Shown here: positions 21,339 through 36,832 of the stretch, in pieces
Numbering within the stretch: position 1 is the first letter of the stretch
Layout: every line of letters begins with the position of its first letter
NCBI GenBank assembly: GCA_028622995.1
Contig: JAJQJQ010000097.1
Span: 1 to 64,000 of the forward strand
DNA from: Panagrolaimus kolymaensis
Taxonomy: Eukaryota > Nematoda > Chromadorea > Rhabditida > Panagrolaimidae
Length of the DNA: 64,000 nt
Reading direction: 5' to 3'
Made by a program: the position numbers and the translations under genes
The notes under the pieces: generated by a model
What the model was told of the DNA's origin: nothing
Databases searched by the model: none
The model's input: the letters and a program-made list of their open reading frames with translations, nothing else

Positions 21339-24300
21339 TTAAAATATTAAAATTGCTAAAACCTCAAATCGGATATTCAAAGTTTTGCAATAGCTTCATT
21401 TGGAGTAGAAAAGGCATTTTTTAATGTCAAATAATTAAATAACACTGTATCAAAAAAAATTTAGAAGTGTTAAGAAAAAATATTAAAATTGCTAAAACCT
21501 CAAATCGGATATTCATAGTTTTGCAATAGCTTCATTTGGAACAGAAAAGGCATTTTTTAATGTCAAATAATTAAATAACACTGTATCAAAAAAAATTTAA
21601 AAGTGTTAAGAAAAAATATTAAAATTGCTAAAACCTCAAATCGGATATTCAGAGTTTTGTGATAGCTTCATTTGGAGCAGAAAAGGCATTTATTAATGTC
21701 AAATAATTAAATAACTCTGTATCAAAAAAATTTTAGAAGTGTTAAGAAAAAATATTAAAATTGCTTAAACCTCAAATCGGATATTCATAGTTTTGCAATA
21801 GCTTCATTTGGTGCAGAAAAAGCATTTTTTAATGTCAAATAATTAAATAACTCTGTATCAAAATAAATTTAGAAGTGTTAAGAAAAAATATTAAAATTGC
21901 TAAAACCTCAATTCGGATATTCAGAGTTTTGTGATAGCTTCATTTGGAGCAGAAAAGGCATTTATTAATGTCAAATAATTAAATAACTCTGTATCAAAAT
22001 AAATTTAGAAGTGTTAAGAAAAAATATTAAAATTGCTAAAACCTCAAATCGGATATTCATAGTTTTGCAATAGCTTCATTTGGAACAGAAAAGGCATTTT
22101 TTAATGTCAAATAATTAAATAACACTGTATCAAAAAAATTTTAGAAGTGTTAAGAAAAAATATTAAAATTGCTAAAACCTCAAATCGGATATTCATAGTT
22201 TTGCAATAGCTTCATTTGGAACAGAAAAGGCATTTTTTAATGTCAAATAATTAAATAACACTGTATCAAAAAAAATTTAGAAGTGTTAAGAAAAAATATT
22301 AAAATTGCTAAAACCTCAAATCGGATATTCAGAGTTTTGCAATAGCTTCATTTGGAACAGAAAAGGCATTTTTTAATGTCAAATAATTAAATAACACTGT
22401 ATCAAAAAAAATTTAGAAGTGTTAAGAAAAAATATTAAAATTGCTAAAACCTCAAATCGGATATTCAGAGTTTTGCAATAGCTTCATTTGGTGCAGAAAA
22501 GGCATTTTTTAATGTCAAATAATTAAATAACTCTGTATCAAAATAAATTTAGAAGTGTTAAGAAAAAATATTAAAATTGCTAAAACCTCAAATCGGATAT
22601 TCAGAGTTTTGTGATAGCTTCATTTGGAGCAGAAAAGGCATTTTTTAATGTCAAATAATTAAATAACTCTGTATCAAAATAAATTTAGAAGTGTTAAGAA
22701 AAAATATTAAAATTGCTAAAACCTCAAATCGGATATTCATAGTTTTGCAATAGCTTCATTTGGAACAGAAAAGGCATTTTTTAATGTCAAATAATTAAAT
22801 AACACTGTATCAAAAAAAATTTAGAAGTGTTAAGAAAAAATATTAAAATTGCTAAAACCTCAAATCGGATATTCAGAGTTTTGCAATAGCTTCATTTGGT
22901 GCAGAAAAGGCATTTTTTAATGTCAAATAATTAAATAACTCTGTATCAAAATAAATTTAGAAGTGTTAAGAAAAAATATTAAAATTGCTAAAACCTCAAA
23001 TCGGATATTCAGAGTTTTGTGATAGCTTCATTTGGAGCAGAAAAGGCATTTTTTAATGTCAAATAATTAAATAACTCTGTATCAAAAAAAATTTAGAAGT
23101 GTTAAGAAAAAATATTAAAATTGCTAAAACCTCAAATCGGATATTCATAGTTTTGCAATAGCTTCATTTGGAACAGAAAAGGCATTTTTTAATGTCAAAT
23201 AATTAAATAACACTGTATCAAAAAAAAATTTAGAAGTGTTAAGAAAAATTTTTAAAATTGCTTAAACCTCAAATCGGATATTCATAGTTTTGCAATAGCT
23301 TCATTTGGTGCAGAAAAGGCATTTTTTAATGTCAAAAAATTAAATAACTCTGTATCAAAATAAATTTAGAAGTGTTAAGAAAAAATATTAAAATTGCTAA
23401 AACCTCAAATCGGATATTCAGAGTTTTGTGATAGCTTCTTTTGGAGCAGAAAAGGCATTTTTTAATGTCAAATAATTAAATAACTCTGTATCAAAATAAA
23501 TTTAGAAGTGTTAAGAAAAAATATTAAAATTGCTAAAACCTCAAATCGGATATTCAGAGTTTTGTGATAGCTTCATTTGGAGCAGAAAAGGCATTTTTTA
23601 ATGTCAAATAATTAAATAACTCTGTATCAAAAAAATTTTAGAAGTGTTAAGAAAAAATATTAAAATTGCTAAAACCTCAAATCGGATATTCATAGTTTTG
23701 CAATAGCTTCATTTGGTGCAGAAAAGGCATTTTTTAATGTCAAATAATTAAATAACTCTGTATCAAAAAAATTTTAGAAGTGTTAAGAAAAAATATTAAA
23801 ATTGCCAAAACCTCAAATCGGATATTCATAGTTTTGCAATAGCTTCATTTGGTGCAGAAAAGGCATTTTTTAATGTCAAATAATTAAATAACTCTGTATC
23901 AAAATAAATTTAGAAGTGTTAAGAAAAAATATTAAAATTGCTAAAACCTCAAATCGGATATTCAGAGTTTTGTGATAGCTTCATTTGGAGCAGAAAAGGC
24001 ATTTTTTAATGTCAAATAATTAAATAACTCTGTATCAAAAAAATTTTAGAAGTGTTAAGAAAAAATATTAAAATTGCTAAAACCTCAAATCGGATATTCA
24101 TAGTTTTGCAATAGCTTCATTTGGTGCAGAAAAGGCATTTTTTAATGTCAAATAATTAAATAACTCTGTATCAAAAAAATTTTAGAAGTGTTAAGAAAAA
24201 ATATTAAAATTGCTAAAACCTCAAATCGGATATTCATAGTTTTGCAATAGCTTCATTTGGTGCAGAAAAGGCATTTTTTAATGTCAAATAATTAAATAAC

Positions 24301-27300
24301 TCTGTATCAAAAAAATTTTAGAAGTGTTAAGAAAAAATATTAAAATTGCTAAAACCTCAAATCGGATATTCATAGTTTTGCAATAGCTTCATTTGGTGCA
24401 GAAAAGGCATTTTTTAATGTCAAATAATTAAATAACTCTGTATCAAAAAAATTTTAGAAGTGTTAAGAAAAAATATTAAAATTGCTAAAACCTCAAATCG
24501 GATATTCATAGTTTTGCAATAGCTTCATTTGGTGCAGAAAAGGCATTTTTTAATGTCAAATAATTAAATAACTCTGTATCAAAAAAATTTTAGAAGTGTT
24601 AAGAAAAAATATTAAAATTGCTAAAACCTCAAATCGGATATTCATAGTTTTGCAATAGCTTCATTTGGAACAGAAAAGGCATTTTTTAATGTCAAATAAT
24701 TAAATAACTCTGTATCAAAAAAATTTTAGAAGTGTTAAGAAAAAATATTAAAATTGCTAAAACCTCAAATCGGATATTCAGAGTTTTGTGATAGCTTCAT
24801 TTGGAGCAGAAAAGGCATTTTTTAATGTCAAATAATTAAATAACTCTGTATCAAAAAAATTTAGAAGTGTTAAGAAAAAATATTAAAATTGCTAAAACCT
24901 CAAATCGGATATTCATAGTTTTGCAATAGCTTCATTTGGAACAGAAAAGGCATTTTTTAATGTCAAATAATTAAATAACACTGTATCAAAAAAAATTTTA
25001 GAAGTGTTAAGAAAAATTTTTAAAATTGCTTAAACCTCAAATCGGATATTCAGAGTTTTGTGATAGCTTCTTTTGGAGCAGAAAAGGCATTTTTTAATGT
25101 CAAATAATTAAATAACTCTGTATCAAAATAAATTTAGAAGTGTTAAGAAAAAATATTAAAATTGCTAAAACCTCAAATCGGATATTCATAGTTTTGCAAT
25201 AGCTTCATTTGGAACAGAAAAGGCATTTTTTAATGTCAAATAATTAAATAACACTGTATCAAAAAAAATTTTAGAAGTGTTAAGAAAAATTTTTAAAATT
25301 GCTTAAACCTCAAATCGGATATTCAGAGTTTTGTGATAGCTTCTTTTGGAGCAGAAAAGGCATTTTTTAATGTCAAATAATTAAATAACTCTGTATCAAA
25401 ATAAATTTAGAAGTGTTAAGAAAAAATATTAAAATTGCTAAAACCTCAAATCGGATATTCATAGTTTTGCAATAGCTTCATTTGGAACAGAAAAGGCATT
25501 TTTTAATGTCAAATAATTAAATAACACTGTATCAAAAAAAATTTTAGAAGTGTTAAGAAAAATTTTTAAAATTGCTTAAACCTCAAATCGGATATTCAGA
25601 GTTTTGTGATAGCTTCTTTTGGAGCAGAAAAGGCATTTTTTAATGTCAAATAATTAAATAACACTGTATCAAAAAAAATTTTAGAAGTGTTAAGAAAAAT
25701 TTTTAAAATTGCTTAAACCTCAAATCGGATATTCAGAGTTTTGTGATAGCTTCTTTTGGAGCAGAAAAGGCATTTTTTAATGTCAAATAATTAAATAACA
25801 CTGTATCAAAAAAAATTTTAGAAGTGTTAAGAAAAAATATTAAAATTGCTAAAACCTCAAATCGGATATTCAAAGTTTTGCAATAGCTTCATTTGGAGCA
25901 GAAAAGGCATTTTTTAATGTCAAATAATTAAATAACACTGTATCAAAAAAAATTTTAGAAGTGTTAAGAAAAAATATTAAAATTGCTAAAACCTCAAATC
26001 GGATATTCAGAGTTTTGTGATAGCTTCTTTTGGAGCAGAAAAGGCATTTTTTAATGTCAAATAATTAAATAACTCTGTATCAAAATAAATTTAGAAGTGT
26101 TAAGAAAAAATATTAAAATTGCTAAAACCTCAAATCGGATATTCAGAGTTTTGTGATAGCTTCATTTGGAGCAGAAAAGGCATTTTTTAATGTCAAATAA
26201 TTAAATAACTCTGTATCAAAAAAATTTAGAAGTGTTAAGAAAAAATATTAAAATTGCTAAAACCTCAAATCGGATATTCATAGTTTTGCAATAGCTTCAT
26301 TTGGAACAGAAAAGGCATTTTTTAATGTCAAATAATTAAATAACACTGTATCAAAAAAAATTTTAGAAGTGTTAAGAAAAATTTTTAAAATTGCTTAAAC
26401 CTCAAATCGGATATTCAGAGTTTTGTGATAGCTTCTTTTGGAGCAGAAAAGGCATTTTTTAATGTCAAATAATTAAATAACTCTGTATAAAAATAAATTT
26501 AGAAGTGTTAAGAAAAAATATTAAAATTGCTAAAACCTCAAATCGGATATTCAGAGTTTTGTGATAGCTTCATTTGGAGCAGAAAAGGCATTTTTTAATG
26601 TCAAATAATTAAATTACTCTGTATCAAAAAAATTTTAGAAGTGTTAAGAAAAAATATTAAAATTGCTAAAACCTCAAATCGGATATTCATAGTTTTGCAA
26701 TAGCTTCATTTGGTGCAGAAAAGGCATTTTTTAATGTCAAATAATTAAATAACTCTGTATCAACAAAAATTTTAGAAGTGTTAAAAAAAAATATTAAAAT
26801 TGCTAAAACCTCAAATCGGATATTCATAGTTTTGCAATAGCTTCATTTGGAACAGAAAAGGCATTTTTTAATGTCAAATAATTAAATAACACTGTATCAA
26901 AAAAAATTTTAGAAGTGTTAAGAAAAATTTTTAAAATTGCTTAAACCTCAAATCGGATATTCATAGTTTTGCAATAGCTTCATTTGGTGCAGAAAAGGCA
27001 TTTTTTAATGTCAAATAATTAAATAACTCTGTATCAAAATAAATTTAGAAGTGTTAAGAAAAAATATTAAAATTGCTAAAACCTCAAATCGGATATTCAG
27101 AGTTTTGTGATAGCTTCTTTTGGAGCAGAAAAGGCATTTTTTAATGTCAAATAATTAAATAACTCTGTATCAAAATAAATTTAGAAGTGTTAAGAAAAAA
27201 TATTAAAATTGCTAAAACCTCAAATCGGATATTCAGAGTTTTGTGATAGCTTCTTTTGGAGCAGAAAAGGCATTTTTTAATGTCAAATAATTAAATAACT

Positions 27301-30300
27301 CTGTATCAAAAAATTGAAGAAAGGAAAAAAAAATTAAATTAAAATATTAAAATTGCTAAAACCTCAAATCGGATATTCAGAGTTTTGCAATAGCTTCATT
27401 TGGAACAGAAAAGGCATTTTTTAATGTCAAATAATTAAATAACACTGTATCAAAAAAAATTTTAGAAGTGTTAAGAAAAATTTTTAAAATTGCTTAAACC
27501 TCAAATCGGATATTCAGAGTTTTGTGATAGCTTCATTTGGAGCAGAAAAGGCATTTTTTAATGTCAAATAATTAAATAACTCTGTATCAAAATAAATTTA
27601 GAAGTGTTAAGAAAAAATATTAAAATTGCTAAAACCTCAAATCGGATATTCAGAGTTTTGTGATAGCTTCATTTGGAGCAGAAAAGGCATTTTTTAATGT
27701 CAAATAATTAAATAACTCTGTATCAAAATAAATTTAGAAGTGTTAAGAAAAAATATTAAAATTGCTAAAACCTCAAATCGGATATTCAGAGTTTTGTGAT
27801 AGCTTCATTTGGAGCAGAAAAGGCATTTTTTAATGTCAAATAATTAAATAACTCTGTATCAAAAAAATTTTAGAAGTGTTAAGAAAAAATATTAAAATTG
27901 CTAAAACCTCAAATCGGATATTCATAGTTTTGCAATAGCTTCATTTGGAACAGAAAAGGCATTTTTTAATGTCAAATAATTAAATAACACTGTATCAAAA
28001 AAAATTTTAGAAGTGTTAAGAAAAATTTTTAAAATTGCTTAAACCTCAAATCGGATATTCATAGTTTTGCAATAGCTTCATTTGGAGCAGAAAAGGCATT
28101 TTTTAATGTCAAATAATTAAATAACTCTGTATCAAAAAAAATTTTAGAAGTGTTAAGAAAAAATATTAAAATTGCTAAAACCTCAAATCGGATATTCATA
28201 GTTTTGCAATAGCTTCATTTGGAGCAGAAAAGGCATTTTTTAATGTCAAATAATTAAATAACTCTGTATCAAAAAAAATTTTAGAAGTGTTAAGAAAAAA
28301 TATTAAAATTGCTAAAACCTCAAATCGGATATTCATAGTTTTGCAATAGCTTCATTTGGAGCAGAAAAGGCATTTTTTAATCTCAAATAATTAAATAACT
28401 CTGTATCAAAAAATTTGAGAAGTGTTAAGAAAAAAATTTAAAATTGCTAAAACCTCAAATCGGATATTCAGAGTTTTGCAATAGCTTCATTTGGAACAGA
28501 AAAGGCATTTTTTAATGTCAAATAATTAAATAACACTGTATCAAAAAAAATTTTAGAAGTGTTAAGAAAAATTTTTAAAATTGCTTAAACCTCAAATCGG
28601 ATATTCATAGTTTTGCAATAGCTTCATTTGGTGCAGAAAAGGCATTTTTTAATGTCAAATAATTAAATAACTCTGTATCAAAATAAATTTAGAAGTGTTA
28701 AGAAAAAATATTAAAATTGCTAAAACCTCAAATCGGATATTCAGAGTTTTGTGATAGCTTCATTTGGAGCAGAAAAGGCATTTTTTAATGTCAAATAATT
28801 AAATAACTCTGTATCAAAATAAATTTAGAAGTGTTAAGAAAAAATATTAAAATTGCTAAAACCTCAAATCGGATATTCAGAGTTTTGTGATAGCTTCATT
28901 TGGAGCAGAAAAGGCATTTTTTAATGTCAAATAATTAAATAACTCTGTATCAAAAAAATTTTAGAAGTGTTAAGAAAAAATATTAAAATTGCTAAAACCT
29001 CAAATCGGATATTCATAGTTTTGCAATAGCTTCATTTGGAACAGAAAAGGCATTTTTTAATGTCAAATAATTAAATAACACTGTATCAAAAAAAATTTTA
29101 GAAGTGTTAAGAAAAATTTTTAAAATTGCTTAAACCTCAAATCGGATATTCAGAGTTTTGTGATAGCTTCTTTTGGAGCAGAAAAGGCATTTTTTAATGT
29201 CAAATAATTAAATAACTCTGTATCAAAATAAATTTAGAAGTGTTAAGAAAAAATATTAAAATTGCTAAAACCTCAAATCGGATATTCAGAGTTTTGTGAT
29301 AGCTTCATTTGGAGCAGAAAAGGCATTTTTTAATGTCAAATAATTAAATAACTCTGTATCAAAATAAATTTAGAAGTGTTAAGAAAAAATATTAAAATTG
29401 CTAAAACCTCAAATCGGATATTCAGAGTTTTGTGATAGCTTCTTTTGGAGCAGAAAAGGCATTTTTTAATGTCAAATAATTAAATAACTCTGTATCAAAA
29501 TAAATTTAGAAGTGTTAAGAAAAAATATTAAAATTGCTAAAACCTCAAATCGGATATTCATAGTTTTGCAATAGCTTCATTTGGAGCAGAAAAGGCATTT
29601 TTTAATGTCAAATAATTAAATAACTCTGTATCAAAATAAATTTAGAAGTGTTAAGAAAAAATATTAAAATTGCTAAAACCTCAAATCGGATATTCATAGT
29701 TTTGCAATAGCTTCATTTGGAGCAGAAAAGGCATTTTTTAATGTCAAATAATTAAATAACTCTGTATCAAAAAAAATTTTAGAAGTGTTAAGAAAAAATA
29801 TTAAAATTGCTAAAACCTCAAATCGGATATTCATAGTTTTGCAATAGCTTCATTTGGAGCAGAAAAGGCATTTTTTAATGTCAAATAATTAAATAACTCT
29901 GTATCAAAAAAAATTTTAGAAGTGTTAAGAAAAAATATTAAAATTGCTAAAACCTCAAATCGGATATTCATAGTTTTGCAATAGCTTCATTTGGAGCAGA
30001 AAAGGCATTTTTTAATCTCAAATAATTAAATAACTCTGTATCAAAAAATTTGAGAAGTGTTAAGAAAAAATTTTAAAATTGCTAAAACCTCAAATCGGAT
30101 ATTCAGAGTTTTGCAATAGCTTCATTTGGTGCAGAAAAGGCATTTTTTAATGTCAAGTAATTAAATAACTCTGTATCAAAAAAATTAAAGAAAGGCCAAA
30201 AAAATTAAATTAAAATATTAAAATTGCTAAAACCTCAAATCGGATATTCAAAGTTTTGCAATAGCTTCATTTGGAACAGAAAAGGCATTTTTTAATGTCA

Positions 30301-33300
30301 AAAAATTAAATAACTCTGTATCAAAATAAATTTAGAAGTGTTAAGAAAAAATATTAAAATTGCTAAAACCTCAAATCGGATATTCAGAGTTTTGTGATAG
30401 CTTCATTTGGAGCAGAAAAGGCATTTTTTAATGTCAAATAATTAAATAACTCTGTATCAAAATAAATTTAGAAGTGTTAAGAAAAAATATTAAAATTGCT
30501 AAAACCTCAAATCGGATATTCAGAGTTTTGTGATAGCTTCTTTTGGAGCAGAAAAGGCATTTTTTATTGTCAAATAATTAAATAACTCTGTATCAAAATA
30601 AATTTAGAAGTGTTAAGAAAAAATATTAAAATTGCTAAAACCTCAAATCGGATATTCATAGTTTTGCAATAGCTTCATTTGGTGCAGAAAAGGCATTTTT
30701 TAATGTCAAATAATTAAATAACTCTGTATCAACAAAAATTTTAGAAGTGTTAAAAAAAAATATTAAAATTGCTAAAACCTCAAATCGGATATTCATAGTT
30801 TTGCAATAGCTTCATTTGGTGCAGAAAAGGCATTTTTTAATGTCAAATAATTAAATAACTCTGTATCAACAAAAATTTTAGAAGTGTTAAAAAAAAATAT
30901 TAAAATTGCTAAAACCTCAAATCGGATATTCAGAGTTTTGCAATAGCTTCATTTGGTGCAGAAAAGGCATTTTTTAATGTCAAATAATTAAATAACTCTG
31001 TATCAACAAAAATTTTAGAAGTGTTAAAAAAAAATATTAAAATTGCTAAAACCTCAAATCGGATATTCATAGTTTTGCAATAGCTTCATTTGGAACAGAA
31101 AAGGCATTTTTTAATGTCAAATAATTAAATAACACTGTATCAAAAAAAATTTTAGAAGTGTTAAGAAAAATTTTTAAAATTGCTTAAACCTCAAATCGGA
31201 TATTCATAGTTTTGCAATAGCTTCATTTGGTGCAGAAAAGGCATTTTTTAATGTCAAATAATTAAATAACTCTGTATCAAAATAAATTTAGAAGTGTTAA
31301 GAAAAAATATTAAAATTGCTAAAACCTCAAATCGGATATTCAGAGTTTTGTGATAGCTTCTTTTGGAGCAGAAAAGGCATTTTTTATTGTCAAATAATTA
31401 AATAACTCTGTATCAAAATAAATTTAGAAGTGTTAAGAAAAAATATTAAAATTGCTAAAACCTCAAATCGGATATTCAGAGTTTTGTGATAGCTTCTTTT
31501 GGAGCAGAAAAGGCATTTTTTAATGTCAAATAATTAAATAACTCTGTATCAAAAAATTGAAGAAAGGAAAAAAAAATTAAATTAAAATATTAAAATTGCT
31601 AAAACCTCAAATCGGATATTCAGAGTTTTGCAATAGCTTCATTTGGAACAGAAAAGGCATTTTTTAATGTCAAATAATTAAATAACTCTGTATCAAAATA
31701 AATTTAGAAGTGTTAAGAAAAAAAATTAAAATTGCTAAAACCTCAAATCGGATATTCAGAGTTTTGTGATAGCTTCATTTGGAGCAGAAAAGGCATTTTT
31801 TAATGTCAAATAATTAAATAACTCTGTATCAAAAAAATTTTAGAAGTGTTAAGAAAAAATATTAAAATTGCTAAAACCTCAAATCGGATATTCATAGTTT
31901 TGCAATAGCTTCATTTGGAACAGAAAAGGCATTTTTTAATGTCAAATAATTAAATAACACTGTATCAAAAAAAATTTTAGAAGTGTTAAGAAAAATTTTT
32001 AAAATTGCTTAAACCTCAAATCGGATATTCAGAGTTTTGTGATAGCTTCTTTTGGAGCAGAAAAGGCATTTTTTAATGTCAAATAATTAAATAACTCTGT
32101 ATCAAAATAAATTTAGAAGTGTTAAGAAAAAATATTAAAATTGCTAAAACCTCAAATCGGATATTCAGAGTTTTGTGATAGCTTCATTTGGAGCAGAAAA
32201 GGCATTTTTTAATGTCAAATAATTAAATTACTCTGTATCAAAAAAATTTTAGAAGTGTTAAGAAAAAATATTAAAATTGCTAAAACCTCAAATCGGATAT
32301 TCATAGTTTTGCAATAGCTTCATTTGGTGCAGAAAAGGCATTTTTTAATGTCAAATAATTAAATAACTCTGTATCAACAAAAATTTTAGAAGTGTTAAAA
32401 AAAAATATTAAAATTGCTAAAACCTCAAATCGGATATTCATAGTTTTGCAATAGCTTCATTTGGAACAGAAAAGGCATTTTTTAATGTCAAATAATTAAA
32501 TAACACTGTATCAAAAAAAATTTTAGAAGTGTTAAGAAAAATTTTTAAAATTGCTAAAACCTCAAATCGGATATTCAAAGTTTTGCAATAGCTTCATTTG
32601 GAGCAGAAAAGGCATTTTTTAATGTCAAATAATTAAATAACTCTGTATCAAAAAAAATTTAAGAAGTGTTAAGAAAAATTTTTAAAATTGCTAAAACCTC
32701 AAATCGGATATTCAAAGTTTTGCAATAGCTTCATTTGGAGCAGAAAAGGCATTTTTTAATGTCAAATAATTAAATAACTCTGTATCAAAAAAAATTTTAG
32801 AAGTGTTAAGAAAAATTTTTAAAATTGCTAAAACCTCAAATCGGATATTCAAAGTTTTGCAATAGCTTCATTTGGAGCAGAAAAGGCATTTTTTAATGTC
32901 AAATAATTAAATAACTCTGTATCAAAAAAAATTTTAGAAGTGTTAAGAAAAATTTTTAAAATTGCTAAAACCTCAAATCGGATATTCAAAGTTTTGCAAT
33001 AGCTTCATTTGGAGCAGAAAAGGCATTTTTTAATGTCAAATAATTAAATAACTCTGTATCAAAAAATTTGAGAAGTGTTAAGAAAAATTTTTAAAATTGC
33101 TTTAACCTCAAATCGGATATTCATAGTTTTGCAATAGCTTCATTTGGAGCAGAAAAGGCATTTTTTAATGTCAAATAATTAAATAACTCTGTATCAAAAA
33201 AAATTTTAGAAGTGTTAAGAAAAATTTTTAAAATTGCTAAAACCTCAAATCGGATATTCAAAGTTTTGCAATAGCTTCATTTGGAGCAGAAAAGGCATTT

Positions 33301-36300
33301 TTTAATGTCAAATAATTAAATAACTCTGTATCAAAAAATTTGAGAAGTGTTAAGAAAAAATTTTAAAATTGCTAAAACCTCAAATCGGATATTCAAAGTT
33401 TTGCAATAGCTTCATTTGGAGCAGAAAAGGCATTTTTTAATGTCAAATAATTAAATAACTCTGTATCAAAAAAATTTTTAGAAGTGATAAGAAAAATTTT
33501 TAAAATTGCTTAAACCTCAAATCGGATATTCATAGTTTTGCAATAGCTTCATTTGGAGCAGAAAAGGCATTTTTTAATGTCAAATAATTAAATAACTCTG
33601 TATCAAAATAAATTTAGAAGTGTTAAGAAAAAATATTAAAATTGCTAAAACCTCAAATCGGATATTCAGAGTTTTGTGATAGCTTCTTTTGGAGCAGAAA
33701 AGGCATTTTTTAATGTCAAATAATTAAATAACTCTGTATCAAAATAAATTTAGAAGTGTTAAGAAAAAATATTAAAATTGCTAAAACCTCAAATCGGATA
33801 TTCAGAGTTTTGTGATAGCTTCTTTTGGAGCAGAAAAGGCATTTTTTAATGTCAAATAATTAAATAACTCTGTATCAAAAAATTGAAGAAAGGAAAAAAA
33901 AATTAAATTAAAATATTAAAATTGCTAAAACCTCAAATCGGATATTCAGAGTTTTGCAATAGCTTCATTTGGAACAGAAAAGGCATTTTTTAATGTCAAA
34001 TAATTAAATAACTCTGTATCAAAATAAATTTAGAAGTGTTAAGAAAAAATATTAAAATTGCTAAAACCTCAAATCGGATATTCAGAGTTTTGTGATAGCT
34101 TCATTTGGAGCAGAAAAGGCATTTTTTAATGTCAAATAATTAAATAACTCTGTATCAAAATAAATTTAGAAGTGTTAAGAAAAAAAATTAAAATTGCTAA
34201 AACCTCAAATCGGATATTCAGAGTTTTGTGATAGCTTCATTTGGAGCAGAAAAGGCATTTTTTAATGTCAAATAATTAAATAACTCTGTATCAAAAAAAT
34301 TTTAGAAGTGTTAAGAAAAAATATTAAAATTGCTAAAACCTCAAATCGGATATTCATAGTTTTGCAATAGCTTCATTTGGAACAGAAAAGGCATTTTTTA
34401 ATGTCAAATAATTAAATAACACTGTATCAAAAAAAATTTTAGAAGTGTTAAGAAAAATTTTTAAAATTGCTTAAACCTCAAATCGGATATTCAGAGTTTT
34501 GTGATAGCTTCTTTTGGAGCAGAAAAGGCATTTTTTAATGTCAAATAATTAAATAACTCTGTATCAAAAAAATTTTAGAAGTGTTAAGAAAAAATATTAA
34601 AATTGCTAAAACCTCAAATCGGATATTCATAGTTTTGCAATAGCTTCATTTGGAACAGAAAAGGCATTTTTTAATGTCAAATAATTAAATAACACTGTAT
34701 CAAAAAAAATTTTAGAAGTGTTAAGAAAAATTTTTAAAATTGCTTAAACCTCAAATCGGATATTCAGAGTTTTGTGATAGCTTCTTTTGGAGCAGAAAAG
34801 GCATTTTTTAATGTCAAATAATTAAATAACTCTGTATCAAAATAAATTTAGAAGTGTTAAGAAAAAATATTAAAATTGCTAAAACCTCAAATCGGATATT
34901 CAGAGTTTTGTGATAGCTTCATTTGGAGCAGAAAAGGCATTTTTTAATGTCAAATAATTAAATTACTCTGTATCAAAAAAATTTTAGAAGTGTTAAGAAA
35001 AAATATTAAAATTGCTAAAACCTCAAATCGGATATTCATAGTTTTGCAATAGCTTCATTTGGTGCAGAAAAGGCATTTTTTAATGTCAAATAATTAAATA
35101 ACTCTGTATCAACAAAAATTTTAGAAGTGTTAAAAAAAAATATTAAAATTGCTAAAACCTCAAATCGGATATTCATAGTTTTGCAATAGCTTCATTTGGA
35201 ACAGAAAAGGCATTTTTTAATGTCAAATAATTAAATAACACTGTATCAAAAAAAATTTTAGAAGTGTTAAGAAAAATTTTTAAAATTGCTAAAACCTCAA
35301 ATCGGATATTCAAAGTTTTGCAATAGCTTCATTTGGAGCAGAAAAGGCATTTTTTAATGTCAAATAATTAAATAACTCTGTATCAAAAAAAATTTAAGAA
35401 GTGTTAAGAAAAATTTTTAAAATTGCTAAAACCTCAAATCGGATATTCAAAGTTTTGCAATAGCTTCATTTGGAGCAGAAAAGGCATTTTTTAATGTCAA
35501 ATAATTAAATAACTCTGTATCAAAAAAAATTTTAGAAGTGTTAAGAAAAATTTTTAAAATTGCTAAAACCTCAAATCGGATATTCAAAGTTTTGCAATAG
35601 CTTCATTTGGAGCAGAAAAGGCATTTTTTAATGTCAAATAATTAAATAACTCTGTATCAAAAAAAATTTTAGAAGTGTTAAGAAAAATTTTTAAAATTGC
35701 TAAAACCTCAAATCGGATATTCAAAGTTTTGCAATAGCTTCATTTGGAGCAGAAAAGGCATTTTTTAATGTCAAATAATTAAATAACTCTGTATCAAAAA
35801 ATTTGAGAAGTGTTAAGAAAAATTTTTAAAATTGCTTTAACCTCAAATCGGATATTCATAGTTTTGCAATAGCTTCATTTGGAGCAGAAAAGGCATTTTT
35901 TAATGTCAAATAATTAAATAACTCTGTATCAAAAAAAATTTTAGAAGTGTTAAGAAAAATTTTTAAAATTGCTAAAACCTCAAATCGGATATTCAAAGTT
36001 TTGCAATAGCTTCATTTGGAGCAGAAAAGGCATTTTTTAATGTCAAATAATTAAATAACTCTGTATCAAAAAATTTGAGAAGTGTTAAGAAAAAATTTTA
36101 AAATTGCTAAAACCTCAAATCGGATATTCAAAGTTTTGCAATAGCTTCATTTGGAGCAGAAAAGGCATTTTTTAATGTCAAATAATTAAATAACTCTGTA
36201 TCAAAAAAATTTTTAGAAGTGATAAGAAAAATTTTTAAAATTGCTTAAACCTCAAATCGGATATTCATAGTTTTGCAATAGCTTCATTTGGAGCAGAAAA

Positions 36301-36642
36301 GGCATTTTTTAATGTCAAATAATTAAATAACTCTGTATCAAAATAAATTTAGAAGTGTTAAGAAAAAATATTAAAATTGCTAAAACCTCAAATCGGATAT
36401 TCAGAGTTTTGTGATAGCTTCTTTTGGAGCAGAAAAGGCATTTTTTAATGTCAAATAATTAAATAACTCTGTATCAAAATAAATTTAGAAGTGTTAAGAA
36501 AAAATATTAAAATTGCTAAAACCTCAAATCGGATATTCAGAGTTTTGTGATAGCTTCTTTTGGAGCAGAAAAGGCATTTTTTAATGTCAAATAATTAAAT
36601 AACTCTGTATCAAAATAAATTTAGAAGTGTTAAGAAAAAATA
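21339..36642. repeat. Satellite array 2 (about 137-bp monomer, about 15.3 kb)
   Basis: This continues array 1 after the inserted element; the first monomer after the insertion completes the one it split. Monomers fall into recurring variants, for example TCATAG...GCAATAGC, TCAGAG...GTGATAGC, and GGAACAG, GGTGCAG or GGAGCAG after CTTCATTT. In the right part a multi-monomer block is duplicated with a 2,735-bp offset. Private variants recur at 32221/34956, 32371/35106, 33101/35836 and 33481/36216. Left of this the offset drops to 2,462 bp, showing that one copy gained about two monomers. No coding potential. Confidence 0.95.
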
Positions 36643-36832
36643 TTATAATATGAAAAAAACAAGGGAGTAGTTAGCAGATTGAGCGATCCGGCCGATTGTT
36701 TGATTTTTCTATCTAGCTAGGATGGGGTAAAATCACCCGTAGATTTCAGAAAAACTTTCGGAGGAATATGAAGTCAATATGGATCTCGAGATATATGCAA
36801 ATTTTCAAATTTTAACTCAAAATTTTTCTCTT

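Noticed and set aside
16441..36642. CRISPR-like array
   Set aside because: Units are contiguous satellite monomers of about 137 bp with shared variants, not short repeats separated by unique spacers.
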